The notes under the pieces were generated by a model that worked only from the letters and a program-made list of their open reading frames with translations, made no database searches and was not told the DNA's origin. From Paraphysoderma sedebokerense (Eukaryota; Blastocladiomycota; Physodermatomycetes; Physodermatales; Physodermataceae), in contig JAHLJZ010000158.1 in assembly GCA_025602915.1 (NCBI GenBank), forward strand, positions 1 through 21,033: DNA of 21,033 bases. Reading direction: 5' to 3'. The position numbers and the translations under genes were made by a program. Shown here in pieces: positions 12,851 to 19,742 of the stretch. Within the stretch, counting starts at the first letter, position 1. Every line of letters begins with the position of its first letter.

Positions 12851-13820
12851 CTATGGATTTACTTCTTGAATAGACCAAAATCCATCTTTTCCACATTCAT
12901 ATTGAGTCCTTGAAGGTGGGTGTGTGCTCCAAACTAAATGATCTAGAAATGACACTTTGACTACGACTAAACAGAAATTATCTAGAGCTATGTCATGAGA
13001 GATTTTTTCGTCTTCAATCTTTTTACCGGGAGCACCGACGAGCCCACCGATTAAGCTCGAAAGTGGAGGAGTGGGTGGAGCATTAGCGACTGTCGAGGAA
13101 GCTAAGCGATGAAGTCAATTGAATAGTCAGCACAGATCGCAAAAACTTACACTGTGACGAAAAACTTACCATCCACCAAGTGCTTTAGACTGGTCACTTC
13201 ATACCCAGTGTTGTCTTGTTTCTTTTCACCTGAAGCAGGCCAAGTGAATGTTGCTCTCAGTGAAGTACTTAACCGTTTCCACTGCTTTTGTCGTTCATTT
13301 TCCCAGAACACTTTGGAGTCGTCAGTGACATAAAGAGACGGAGGGGGGAAACGAAGAAATAAATTGGGCGAGCAGGCAATATACAACTTGCCAAAAAATC
13401 GGAATTGTTCTTTGGTTTTCGGCATGGTCCTACGGGAATGTCGGTCACCCTATCAATATGGCGAGACGGCATGAACAAGCATCACTTAAAATGAGGTAAC
13501 TTACCAGCAGATATCGGCAACATTGTTGCTTCTCAAGTCGCTCAATAAAGGTGAATCTTTTGAGGCCATAAACATTAAATACCGATGATCTTCTTGGAGA
13601 AAATCAGCAAATATAGCATTGTGCATGACCGGATAGCCATTTCTTCGGGCCATCGCAAATTGAACATAAACTAATTCAGTAAAAAAGGTTAAGTCTTAAA
13701 TTGTTCTTGAATCTATAGGAGGAGTATACAGTAATTACCAGGCTCTCTAATTTCCTTCGACCTTCCGTAGTTTCCTTCGAAGGACTGCAAAAGTACAGGA
13801 TAAAACGGTGCCTGCGACAT
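12851..13820 (-). CDS. Pyridoxamine 5'-phosphate oxidase, Alr4036-family FMN-binding protein
   Basis: This is a split-barrel FMN-binding protein of the PNPOx-like Alr4036 family. The physiological substrate of the family is generally unknown; a flavin-dependent redox role is assumed. Minus-strand exons 13739-13820, 13505-13670, 13170-13429 and 12851-13101 give 252 residues, with introns of 68, 75 and 68 bp. Family features are YVQFAMARRNGYP followed by HNAIFADF near the N-terminus, SDLRSNNVADICW then PKTKEQFRFFGKLYI, and a WENERQKQWKRLS helix before FTWP. The C-terminus is HPPSRTQYECG with WSIQEVNP, the family's usual end. The ATG at 13820 gives the length and spacing expected. Spliced N-terminal extension from 14074 is conceivable (see the short ORF there). 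Pro/Ser-rich residues between FTWP and the C-terminal strand form a loop of the usual position. Confidence 0.87.
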
Positions 13821-13966
13821 AGCGTTCAAACGGGCTTGTACAGAATAGCCAGGAATAAAATGTGAGTGGATATTTTGCTCGCTTGTGATGAAGGAGTTCG
13901 GTGTGGTCGTTGTCAAGAGTAGCGAAGGGATGAAGGCAACAGTGGTGGATAAGATATTTAATTCAT

Positions 13967-14074
13967 TTAACACTGACCAATCACGTTAATGGAGCTCGGT
14001 CGCAACAATAAAGCGTTCCTCGAAATAGCATCGCATGAAGAAGGTCTAATTTTTTCCGTCGTGGCTTGACTCAT
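13967..14074 (-). CDS. Short upstream ORF or alternative first exon of the PNPOx gene
   Basis: A 35-codon minus-strand ORF starts with ATG at 14074, ends 147 bp before the PNPOx start, and includes ISRNALLLRPSSINVIG. If the GTCAGT at its end were spliced to an AAG near 13833, it would join in frame to the codons before the PNPOx ATG and add about 38 residues. No family similarity supports it. It may be an upstream ORF, an N-terminal extension or chance. Confidence 0.2.
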   Translation of the reverse strand: MSQATTEKIRPSSCDAISRNALLLRPSSINVIGQC

Positions 14075-14098
14075 CGAAAATCAAAAGTTGTAATATTA

Positions 14099-14542
14099 AT
14101 GCATTTTGTGAGTGAAAGGAAGATACATGTATCCAGAAGACCTTGCAAGTTGATTGATTCACCTGAAATGTCTTTGGAAGGCACTTGCAAGGGGCCGGAA
14201 ATTTCTTGTAAGACACTACAGAAAGAATTAAATTTTAAAGACCATGAATCAGCAAGTATTAAATCTCCAAGGACTGCTGGGTTTGTCCAATACCAATTTC
14301 TGCGATTTTTCATTAGTAGTTTTCGTGCCAGTTCGGGCTCAGGACAAGCAATTGGAATGAATATCTCATACGACTATTCGGTTCGTACTTGCGAATTATA
14401 TTTGTTGGAAAATCTACTCTCAGACAGAGTCGATATCAGTCACTTATCAGTCGGCGTACAAAATAGTGGACATGTCAATATCCAAAATTCACCTCAGGCG
14501 CGCCCTGGACGGGCCAAAATGCAAAAACTTCGCTATATCTGA
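14099..14542 (+). CDS. Unrecognised 147-codon ORF
   Basis: An uninterrupted plus-strand frame runs from ATG 14099 (open back to 14066) to TGA 14542, ending 128 bp before the CIB start. I do not recognise the product. It is soluble-looking and mixed in composition, with segments such as TAGFVQYQFLRFFISSF and CELYLLENLLSDRVD, and it has no signal peptide or clear membrane span. In about 60% AT sequence a frame this long is uncommon but possible by chance in 21 kb. The opposite strand also shows splice-like signals, including TACTAAT followed by a CAG and a short ATG-led frame near 14490-14548, so the coding strand is uncertain. Confidence 0.3.
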   Translation: MHFVSERKIHVSRRPCKLIDSPEMSLEGTCKGPEISCKTLQKELNFKDHESASIKSPRTAGFVQYQFLRFFISSFRASSGSGQAIGMNISYDYSVRTCELYLLENLLSDRVDISHLSVGVQNSGHVNIQNSPQARPGRAKMQKLRYI

Positions 14543-14670
14543 TATTTCCATTCACCTAAGAAAAAAAAATTCATCTTCTTCCTGTAATATTATCACCCTA
14601 CATCCTACCCATCTTAAAAAGAAAACGAAGTAGCCACGTCATCTACGAATTGTAGACAGTATTCCAAGGC

Positions 14671-15720
14671 ATGGGCAATCAACAGTCTGCTTTCAACGAA
14701 GAAGAGCTAGAATGGTTTGAGGAGAACACTTTCTTCACCAGAAAAGAAATATTAAAGTGAGTAACATTCTGTTTCAAGAGTATTGGATGTTGCGGTCGCT
14801 GCTCTCTTCATTGAAGGGGGTTTGAAGATTGCTGATGGAGAGATATTCATTCAGAGCGAAAGCCACTTCCATGATAGCTCTCGGATGTCTCTAATTTATA
14901 CTGACAAAGTTATCATAACAATTTCCTTTCTCTGAAAATTTTGAATATCAAATAATGAATCAAATTTAATACTTCACTCATCACTGTAATTATTTCCGCA
15001 ACTACTTATGATAATGCCTCTCGCGACTCGGTTCAGGATCCACAAATTCTTTCTACAGTTGACATCAGGACAGCAATCACTAACAACAGAACAATTTGTG
15101 AACATTAACGAACTGCGCATTAATCCTTTCAGACACAGAATAGCAGAAGTATTTGCCAATGAAGATGGGATACTCCTTTTCGAAGATTTTTTGGATTTTC
15201 TAAGCATCTTTTCCGATGAGGCGACGAGGGATGTCAAGGTGAGATATCTAAATTCACTTTTTTGAATACTTTTTATGTCAGTTATCTTAAAATTAATTTT
15301 CTGTAAGTCATTCTATGCTTTCCAAATTTACGATTTCAACAACGATGATTACATCGATGGTCAAGACATGTATGACATGGTTAAATTGCAAGTTGGTGAT
15401 GAATTATCCGAGGATGAAATTAGAACTATCGTTACCAAGGTACAATAAACATTCCATAGCATGCTAACAAGCGCCCAATTACATTCCAAAAGGAATGCAG
15501 TTTTATATCAACGGGTTTGAGTTAACAATTCTTTCCATGATTTAGATGGTTGAGGAAACTGATATAGACGGCGACGGTAGACTATCATACGTTGAATTTG
15601 AGCATGTTGTGGCACGGTGTCCAGATTTCGTGAAGTAAGTTTATCTCACACCTAACTCATCTTGGTGGGAACTGATGATGGCCCGTTTTTGGAAACAGTA
15701 CCTTCCGTATTCGTATTTAG
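14671..15720 (+). CDS. CIB-like EF-hand protein (calcium and integrin-binding family)
   Basis: This is a calcineurin-B-related Ca2+ sensor closest to animal CIB1-4. Exons 14671-14756, 15037-15238, 15308-15439, 15546-15634 and 15699-15720 join in frame to 176 residues. Introns are 280, 69, 106 and 64 bp; the first is the longest confidently placed in the window. The N-terminus MGNQQS fits N-myristoylation. TFFTRKEIL, NPFRHRI, FEDFLDFLSIFSDEA and FYAFQIYDFN follow CIB1 position by position. The third EF-hand loop is D105-N107-D109-Y111-D113-D116, with Asp at position 12 as in CIB1. The fourth is D146-D148-D150-R152-E157. EF1 and EF2 are degenerate, as in CIB proteins. Calcineurin B is the main alternative but fits less well, because it keeps four functional loops and lacks these N-terminal motifs. 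Confidence 0.88.
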
Positions 15721-15879
15721 AGGCCAAACTTGAATAAAACGTGTCTGATAATCAGGCATTTATTAACTTATATGTATGGCAAGGGCATTACAGCATATTA
15801 CGAATGTTACAGTCATACCGAATTTGAATCGTACCCTATGTATAGATAGCTCGAACCCTGTGAATCCAGGTCACAAAGA

Positions 15880-15979
15880 TCAGAACGAAAGATACAAATA
15901 TGGTTTAATAAAATACTACAGGGTTCCACCAATACTTTGCTGCTCATGACATCTAAAGCTAGGAACTCTCATATTGCCT
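15880..15979 (-). pseudogene. Decayed third copy of the coiled-coil gene's 3' end
   Basis: These 100 bp align at a constant offset of about 881 with 16761-16860, the end and 3' flank of the left coiled-coil gene. Shared stretches include TCAGAACGAAAGAT, TCCACC and GAACTCTCATAT. I judge identity by eye at about 70%. The reading frame of the terminal exon is not kept. It is a relic of the repeated unit, lying just downstream of the CIB gene. Confidence 0.55.
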
Positions 15980-16030
15980 GTTGGAATATAGTCCGAATAT
16001 GTTGTAGTGAACTTGGTGAACAATGTAACA

Positions 16031-16229
16031 CAGTTGTATATAATGGCATTAGAGAGATCCTACGCCCTGGAATTTGTGGAAACACACTCGAGAGGCACTC
16101 GGACTTTTATATCCTAACGATGAAGCCGCTGAATCGTTTTTTCCAATTTGCACTCGACCAAAATCGACACTTTACTGGCAGCATTTGGCTTCAACCTTGT
16201 CGGTTCCTCCAAATTATGATTGAGTAAAG
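16031..16229 (+). pseudogene. Left copy of the plus-strand ORF of block 1 (frameshifted)
   Basis: This corresponds to codons 21-84 of the intact ORF at 18779-19033. The left copy has one extra T near 16087 and a base missing near 16034, so the frame is interrupted. Upstream, 15940-16030 shows only loose similarity to the right copy. Base differences before the frameshift fall mostly at third codon positions of the right-copy frame (ATA/ATG, TTG/TTA), a weak sign that this frame was once under coding constraint. Confidence 0.4.
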
Positions 16230-16518
16230 CAATTGTGGGAGAAAATTGTCGGAAGTCGAATTTTGGTTGAATCATCTCGACTGGCGATTCGGCACGATTC
16301 GGCGGATTCAGGTTGAAGTTCTTCGGTGGAAGCAGCTGATATGATGCTGTCGGAGTTGAGACGTACGCGTGATTTGAGCCCACCGGTGGGTCAGATTCAC
16401 CAGCCTAACCAGTCAAAGCAGTAGTTTGATATCCAGTCTCGCCAAAAGGTGGAAAATATATAGTAGAATAAATTGATGCCCCAATACCAGTTATATCCTC
16501 ATAAGTATCGCTATTTCT
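16031..16518. repeat. Duplicated block 1, left copy
   Basis: This block matches 18841-19324. The first 60 bases differ at several positions, including two single-base length differences. From about 16093 to 16478 I see no difference from the right copy. The last 40 bases again differ slightly. The mixture of identity and divergence inside one block suggests sequence transfer between copies. Confidence 0.9.
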
Positions 16519-16560
16519 AATTATGTTTTGATCACTCCAACTCAGTCTGTAATGGTAGCG
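16405..16560 (-). CDS. Open minus-strand C-terminal frame in the left unit (fragment)
   Basis: The minus strand from about 16560 to the TAG at 16405-16407 reads openly and includes NSDTYEDITGIGASIYSTIY and FPPFGETGYQTTALTG. The right unit keeps NSDTYEDI at about 19300-19323 but then diverges and stops. I do not recognise the product, and no start or upstream exon could be fixed; in the left unit the upstream part seems removed by the 418-bp length difference. Beyond the TAG the same frame stays open to 16114, so a longer or spliced form cannot be excluded. Confidence 0.25.
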   Translation of the reverse strand, partial: RYHYRLSWSDQNIIRNSDTYEDITGIGASIYSTIYFPPFGETGYQTTALTG

Positions 16561-17863
16561 CAGTTAACAGCGGAAGTATAGTTTCTAACTCCAAAAGTTG
16601 ATTTTATTTGTACAACACTTTTCCTTTATATACAATTGCCTTTATAAGATCCGTGCGAACATCCTTCCACCCAATAATATCAAGTCCGATTATTCAATTG
16701 AACCTAAGGCACGTACAAGTCTAACACGCCATACGTACACAGTCTGTCCATTCATAGATTTCAGAACGAAAGATGCAAATATGGGCAACATAGAGCAATA
16801 CAGGAATCCACCGATATTTTGCTTTCAGTACGCTTCAGGTTGAGAACTCTCATATAGCCTCAGACGTTTCTGCAAGCTCTCATAATCTGCATGATGCTTG
16901 ACATCAAAGAATAATCTCTACAGGATGTATATTGGTAAGTGAGAGAAGACCAATTTGGGCTGCAATATAACATACCAATGCTCTCAACTCAGCTTCGCTC
17001 GATGCCTTCCTGGCAATAATAGCATCCTTCTCCCGCAATTCCCTTTCCTTTTGTAACTCTTTGTCCCGCAATTCCTTTTCCTGCAGCCGGAGTTCCTTTT
17101 CCTTTTGTAACTCTTTGTCCCGTAATTCCAGTTCCTTCACCCGAAGTTCCTTTTCCTTTGTCAATTCCACTTTCAGTGAATTAAAATAAGCCCCAGCTGC
17201 AAAGATCGCAACGGCGCTTGCTCCGACCAATCCTAAAGGTGTACCGTGTTGTTGTAAAAAGCCCTATGTTTGTATGGGTCGAAAACTACAGTTATACCAT
17301 GGTTGAAAGGGTAAAAATTATACTATGATGTATCAAACTTACGGCGATCGCTTTCACTGAGTTCATACGTGTGAATTGATTGGAATCTTACTGCGCAAGT
17401 TGGAATCTGTTGGCAGTGTCACGGTACGTCTGCGGCTACACGGCCAATTCGGGGTTGGTCGGAACAAAATTGACGCAAATTGTTGTGCAAGTCATGCAGT
17501 AGTCGCTACGGGCAACCAGATCGTAGTCGCCCCTGCAAGTGGATTTCATCATAACTCAATGCTCAACGGATAACCCTGGATCAGAGTCCCGGCTCCATGC
17601 TTGGCCGACATTGTGATGCTGAGGTGAACGTTCTAGACAATCACACTCTCCTAGTGTGTGAATGATTTGACGTTTAAAATTCACTATATTAAAAGAGCAT
17701 GAAATAAAAATGTCACACAAAATATTTCGAGGATATCAGAAATGCTGAATCACTGACAATCTTAGCCTGGAGAGTGGGAGGATTGGGTAAAGATTGGAAA
17801 GTAAGTGTTATATTGGTGATTGATATATTTGTATGATAATTGATACAGGGATTAGATATGTGT
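16519..17863. repeat. Duplicated block 2, left copy
   Basis: This block matches 19743-21033, where the window ends, so its true right edge is unknown. The offset is 3224 before the coiled-coil indel and 3170 after it, the difference being 54 bp. Apart from that indel and a few bases around it, and one C/T near 16538, I see no differences, even in introns and flanks. Confidence 0.93.
16825..17366 (-). CDS. Small membrane-anchored coiled-coil protein, left copy (134 aa)
   Basis: The family is not recognised. Minus-strand exons 17343-17366, 16976-17263 and 16825-16917 join in frame, with introns of 79 and 58 bp and GTAAGT and GTATGT donors. The product starts MNSVKAIAGFLQQHG. It then has one hydrophobic segment (LGLVGASAVAIFAAGAYF, about residues 19-36) and a charged coiled coil of Lys/Glu/Leu/Arg repeats (KELRDKELQKE-type, about 42-100). 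The last exon encodes RLFFDVKHHADYESLQKRL and ends QPEAY. Without splicing, the middle exon alone reads as a 108-codon ORF with an AT-rich tail; splicing gives a better C-terminus and a stop that also fits the right copy. Orientation suggests a short N-terminal tail, one membrane span and a coiled coil on the other side, possibly in mitochondria or another organelle. That is inference. Confidence 0.7.
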
Positions 17864-17866
17864 TGG

Positions 17867-18193
17867 TTTATCAGTACACGTGATAGACTCGTGGCTACAT
17901 CAATATGATTATGACGATCAATACCAACACTTAGTCATGCGATACTGCCAGGACGCAAATAGGTGTGTCCGCGATTCATGTGATAGTCACTCCTTGAATT
18001 TTGGTTCTTAAGGGGAGAGCACTCTAGCGATAGTAGAGCATTGGCGAATTGGTTATTGGTTGGTCCCCGGACGGCGTGTTGAAGACCATTTATGACTTTT
18101 TTGCAAAATCAATCTTTTACGGCGCCTCTAATCTGGATTCTCAGCTATAGTGGAAGGAGCCCTATATATTTGAGCAAGATTCAGCTCTTGTTG
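17867..18193. other. Unique spacer between the repeated units, left part
   Basis: This region is not matched elsewhere in the window except for a 32-bp repeat at 18023-18054. A plus-strand frame just before and into it (about 17735-17910, with a GTAAGT...TACAG intron-like segment at 17801-17847) reads ILAWRVGGLGKDWK and GLDMCWFIST. I cannot assign it or find a start, so I do not call it a gene. Confidence 0.35.
18023..18054. repeat. 32-bp exact repeat, copy 1
   Basis: This is identical to 19439-19470 (begins TCTAGCGATAGTAGAGCATT). Flanks are unrelated or strongly diverged. It probably marks an older copy of the segment that is longer in the right unit (19325-19742). On the minus strand both copies encode PIRQCSTIAR. 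Confidence 0.85.
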
Positions 18194-18595
18194 TTAAGTA
18201 TCATCTGATGTTTTTCTCCCTATAAATTTGTACTGTTCTATCAACATTATGACTGTTAGTACAATGGTTGCCGAAATCATAGCCTTTGCTTTTCCGCGTA
18301 CAATTTCGCGCGCTCTGCTTTCTTTATTTTTTTCGCATCTTTTACTCTTCTTTCCAATTCCACCTCCCAAAATAGAAGCTCTGGTTTTCCAAATGCCTCT
18401 AAGCATTGCTATAACGCCCGACAGTAAACTCATGGAACCATCAGGCAAATCACAAATGCTTTGGGAATCCGGGTTTGGGAAGAGATTGAGGATACTTTTT
18501 TTTTTACAGAAGGTCTGTTGATTAATGAGAAATAACTGGCACTGCCGCGAGCAAACATCGACGGGGATTGTAGAGAAACACTTGAAGTGTGACAT
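18194..18595 (-). CDS. Unrecognised small protein with a C-terminal membrane segment
   Basis: A minus-strand frame runs from ATG 18595 to a stop at 18194, 133 codons (open back to 18664). The C-terminal half looks protein-like: MSLLSGVIAMLRGIWKTRAS, then a Gly-rich turn, a Lys/Arg/Glu-rich stretch, and a hydrophobic segment (AMISATIVLTVIMLI) just before a short polar end, giving a tail-anchored appearance. The N-terminal half is less convincing and includes a run of lysines from oligo-A, so an intron or a later start is possible. A neighbouring minus frame from ATG 18774 might supply a first exon. I do not recognise the family. It lies in the spacer and has no copy in this window. Confidence 0.35.
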   Translation of the reverse strand: MSHFKCFSTIPVDVCSRQCQLFLINQQTFCKKKSILNLFPNPDSQSICDLPDGSMSLLSGVIAMLRGIWKTRASILGGGIGKKSKRCEKNKESRAREIVRGKAKAMISATIVLTVIMLIEQYKFIGRKTSDDT

Positions 18596-18778
18596 AGGAT
18601 ATATTTGAAGAGGACGGATAAGGATTTCAAAAAGATAATTGCCGTTTGAATATTCAAATGCCAAAAGAAATTCTCCTTTATGTATTTTCTGATAGAAATA
18701 TAGAAATAGCGGGAAAGTTGGGTTGACGGAGCGGAAGGTAGGAGAAAGTTTAATGTCATAATCTGCTTCACCATAAAA

Positions 18779-19033
18779 ATGCCGAACTTTCCATTCTTTC
18801 AGGATTTGTTTCGGATATTTGTACCTTCAGGATTAGAGACCAGATTGTATATAATAGCATTGGAGAGATCCCACGCCCTGGAATTTGTGGAAACACACCG
18901 AGAGGCACTCGGACTTTTATATCCTAACGATGAAGCCGCTGAATCGTTTTTTCCAATTTGCACTCGACCAAAATCGACACTTTACTGGCAGCATTTGGCT
19001 TCAACCTTGTCGGTTCCTCCAAATTATGATTGA
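18779..19033 (+). CDS. Unrecognised 84-residue ORF, right copy
   Basis: A plus-strand ORF begins MPNFPFFQDLFRIF and continues with LERSHALEFVETHREALG, then LLYPNDEAAESFF and LYWQHLASTLSVPPNYD at the end. I do not recognise it. The left unit holds the same sequence from codon 21 onward with frameshifts, so only this copy is open. The C-terminal 110 bp overlap a 89-codon minus frame (18924-19193) that is identical in both units, so the coding strand is not settled by comparison there. A GTAAAG just after the stop could also be a donor, which would make this one exon of a longer gene. Confidence 0.35.
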   Translation: MPNFPFFQDLFRIFVPSGLETRLYIIALERSHALEFVETHREALGLLYPNDEAAESFFPICTRPKSTLYWQHLASTLSVPPNYD

Positions 19034-19324
19034 GTAAAGCAATTGTGGGAGAAAATTGTCGGAAGTCGAATTTTGGTTGAATCATCTCGACTGGCGATTC
19101 GGCACGATTCGGCGGATTCAGGTTGAAGTTCTTCGGTGGAAGCAGCTGATATGATGCTGTCGGAGTTGAGACGTACGCGTGATTTGAGCCCACCGGTGGG
19201 TCAGATTCACCAGCCTAACCAGTCAAAGCAGTAGTTTGATATCCAGTCTCGCCAAAAGGTGGAAAATATATAGTAGAATTGATTACCCAATAGCAATTAT
19301 ATCCTCATAAGTATCGCTATTTCT
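18841..19324. repeat. Duplicated block 1, right copy
   Basis: This is the partner of 16031-16518. The left edge is blurred: upstream bases to about 18790 look like a much older, diverged copy of 15990-16030. The right edge is sharp at 19324, where the right unit continues with 418 bp absent from the left unit. Confidence 0.9.
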
Positions 19325-19742
19325 CATTTCAAAATGTTCAGCCGAAATTTCGGAATCGTGCATCAATTTGACTATTTTGAGGAAATTCAGCCCTAGACCT
19401 AGACCAAAAGTGGCCTTCAACAAGCTGTCCGGGGTCCTTCTAGCGATAGTAGAGCATTGGCGAATTGGTTTACAAAGTGGCAATCGATTTACGACGCTAA
19501 TGTAGATTATAGGGGGCCCGAAGGGACGAAGTTTATATCTCGATTATACGAGAAGCGGAACTGCGAGTGACTAAAATTAATCAGAATTCAGTTTACAGGG
19601 CCCGTAAAACCCCCCGCACACTGATGAGGAAGACAAACTTCATGTTAATGAGATATAGGTCATAGAGGATACCAAGAATAAAAAGAACTTGATGTACATG
19701 TGTCGCATCACATTTGCTACAGTCCCACAATATTTGTGAATA
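19325..19742. other. 418-bp segment present only in the right unit
   Basis: The left unit joins block 1 directly to block 2 at 16518/16519, whereas here 418 bp intervene. Both strands contain open stretches. On the plus strand 19403-19570 (after a CCTAG) reads LANWFTKWQSIYDANVDYR and ends RLYEKRNCE. On the minus strand 19283 to about 19510 reads RQCSTIARRTPDSLLKATF then NFLKIVKLMHDSE and NSDTYEDI. The minus frame continues into block 1 as it does in the left unit, which slightly favours it. The segment also holds copy 2 of the 32-bp repeat. I cannot name a product for either strand. Confidence 0.6.
19439..19470. repeat. 32-bp exact repeat, copy 2
   Basis: This is identical to 18023-18054. 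It lies inside the segment that only the right unit has. Confidence 0.85.

Noticed and set aside
13849-13993. Plus-strand frame containing EFGVVVVKSSEGMKATVVD, resembling a roadblock/LAMTOR-type strand
   Set aside because: It is bounded by stops after about 45 codons, sits just upstream of the PNPOx start, and no continuation fits the family. The resemblance is too short.
15440-15545. Hairpin-like CATTCCAAAAGGAATG in the third CIB intron as an RNA element
   Set aside because: The stem is only six base pairs, lies inside a well-supported intron, and has no further structure.
17376-17573. 65-codon plus-strand ORF identical in both units (also 20546-20743)
   Set aside because: It starts at TTG, lies in the 5' flank of the coiled-coil gene and has no protein character. 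Identity between copies reflects the duplication, not coding constraint.
18924-19193. 89-codon Pro/Asn-rich minus-strand ORF identical in both units (also 16114-16383)
   Set aside because: It has a GTG start only, and its end is antisense to the plus ORF. It may contain a real exon, but strand and limits cannot be fixed, so it is not called as a gene.
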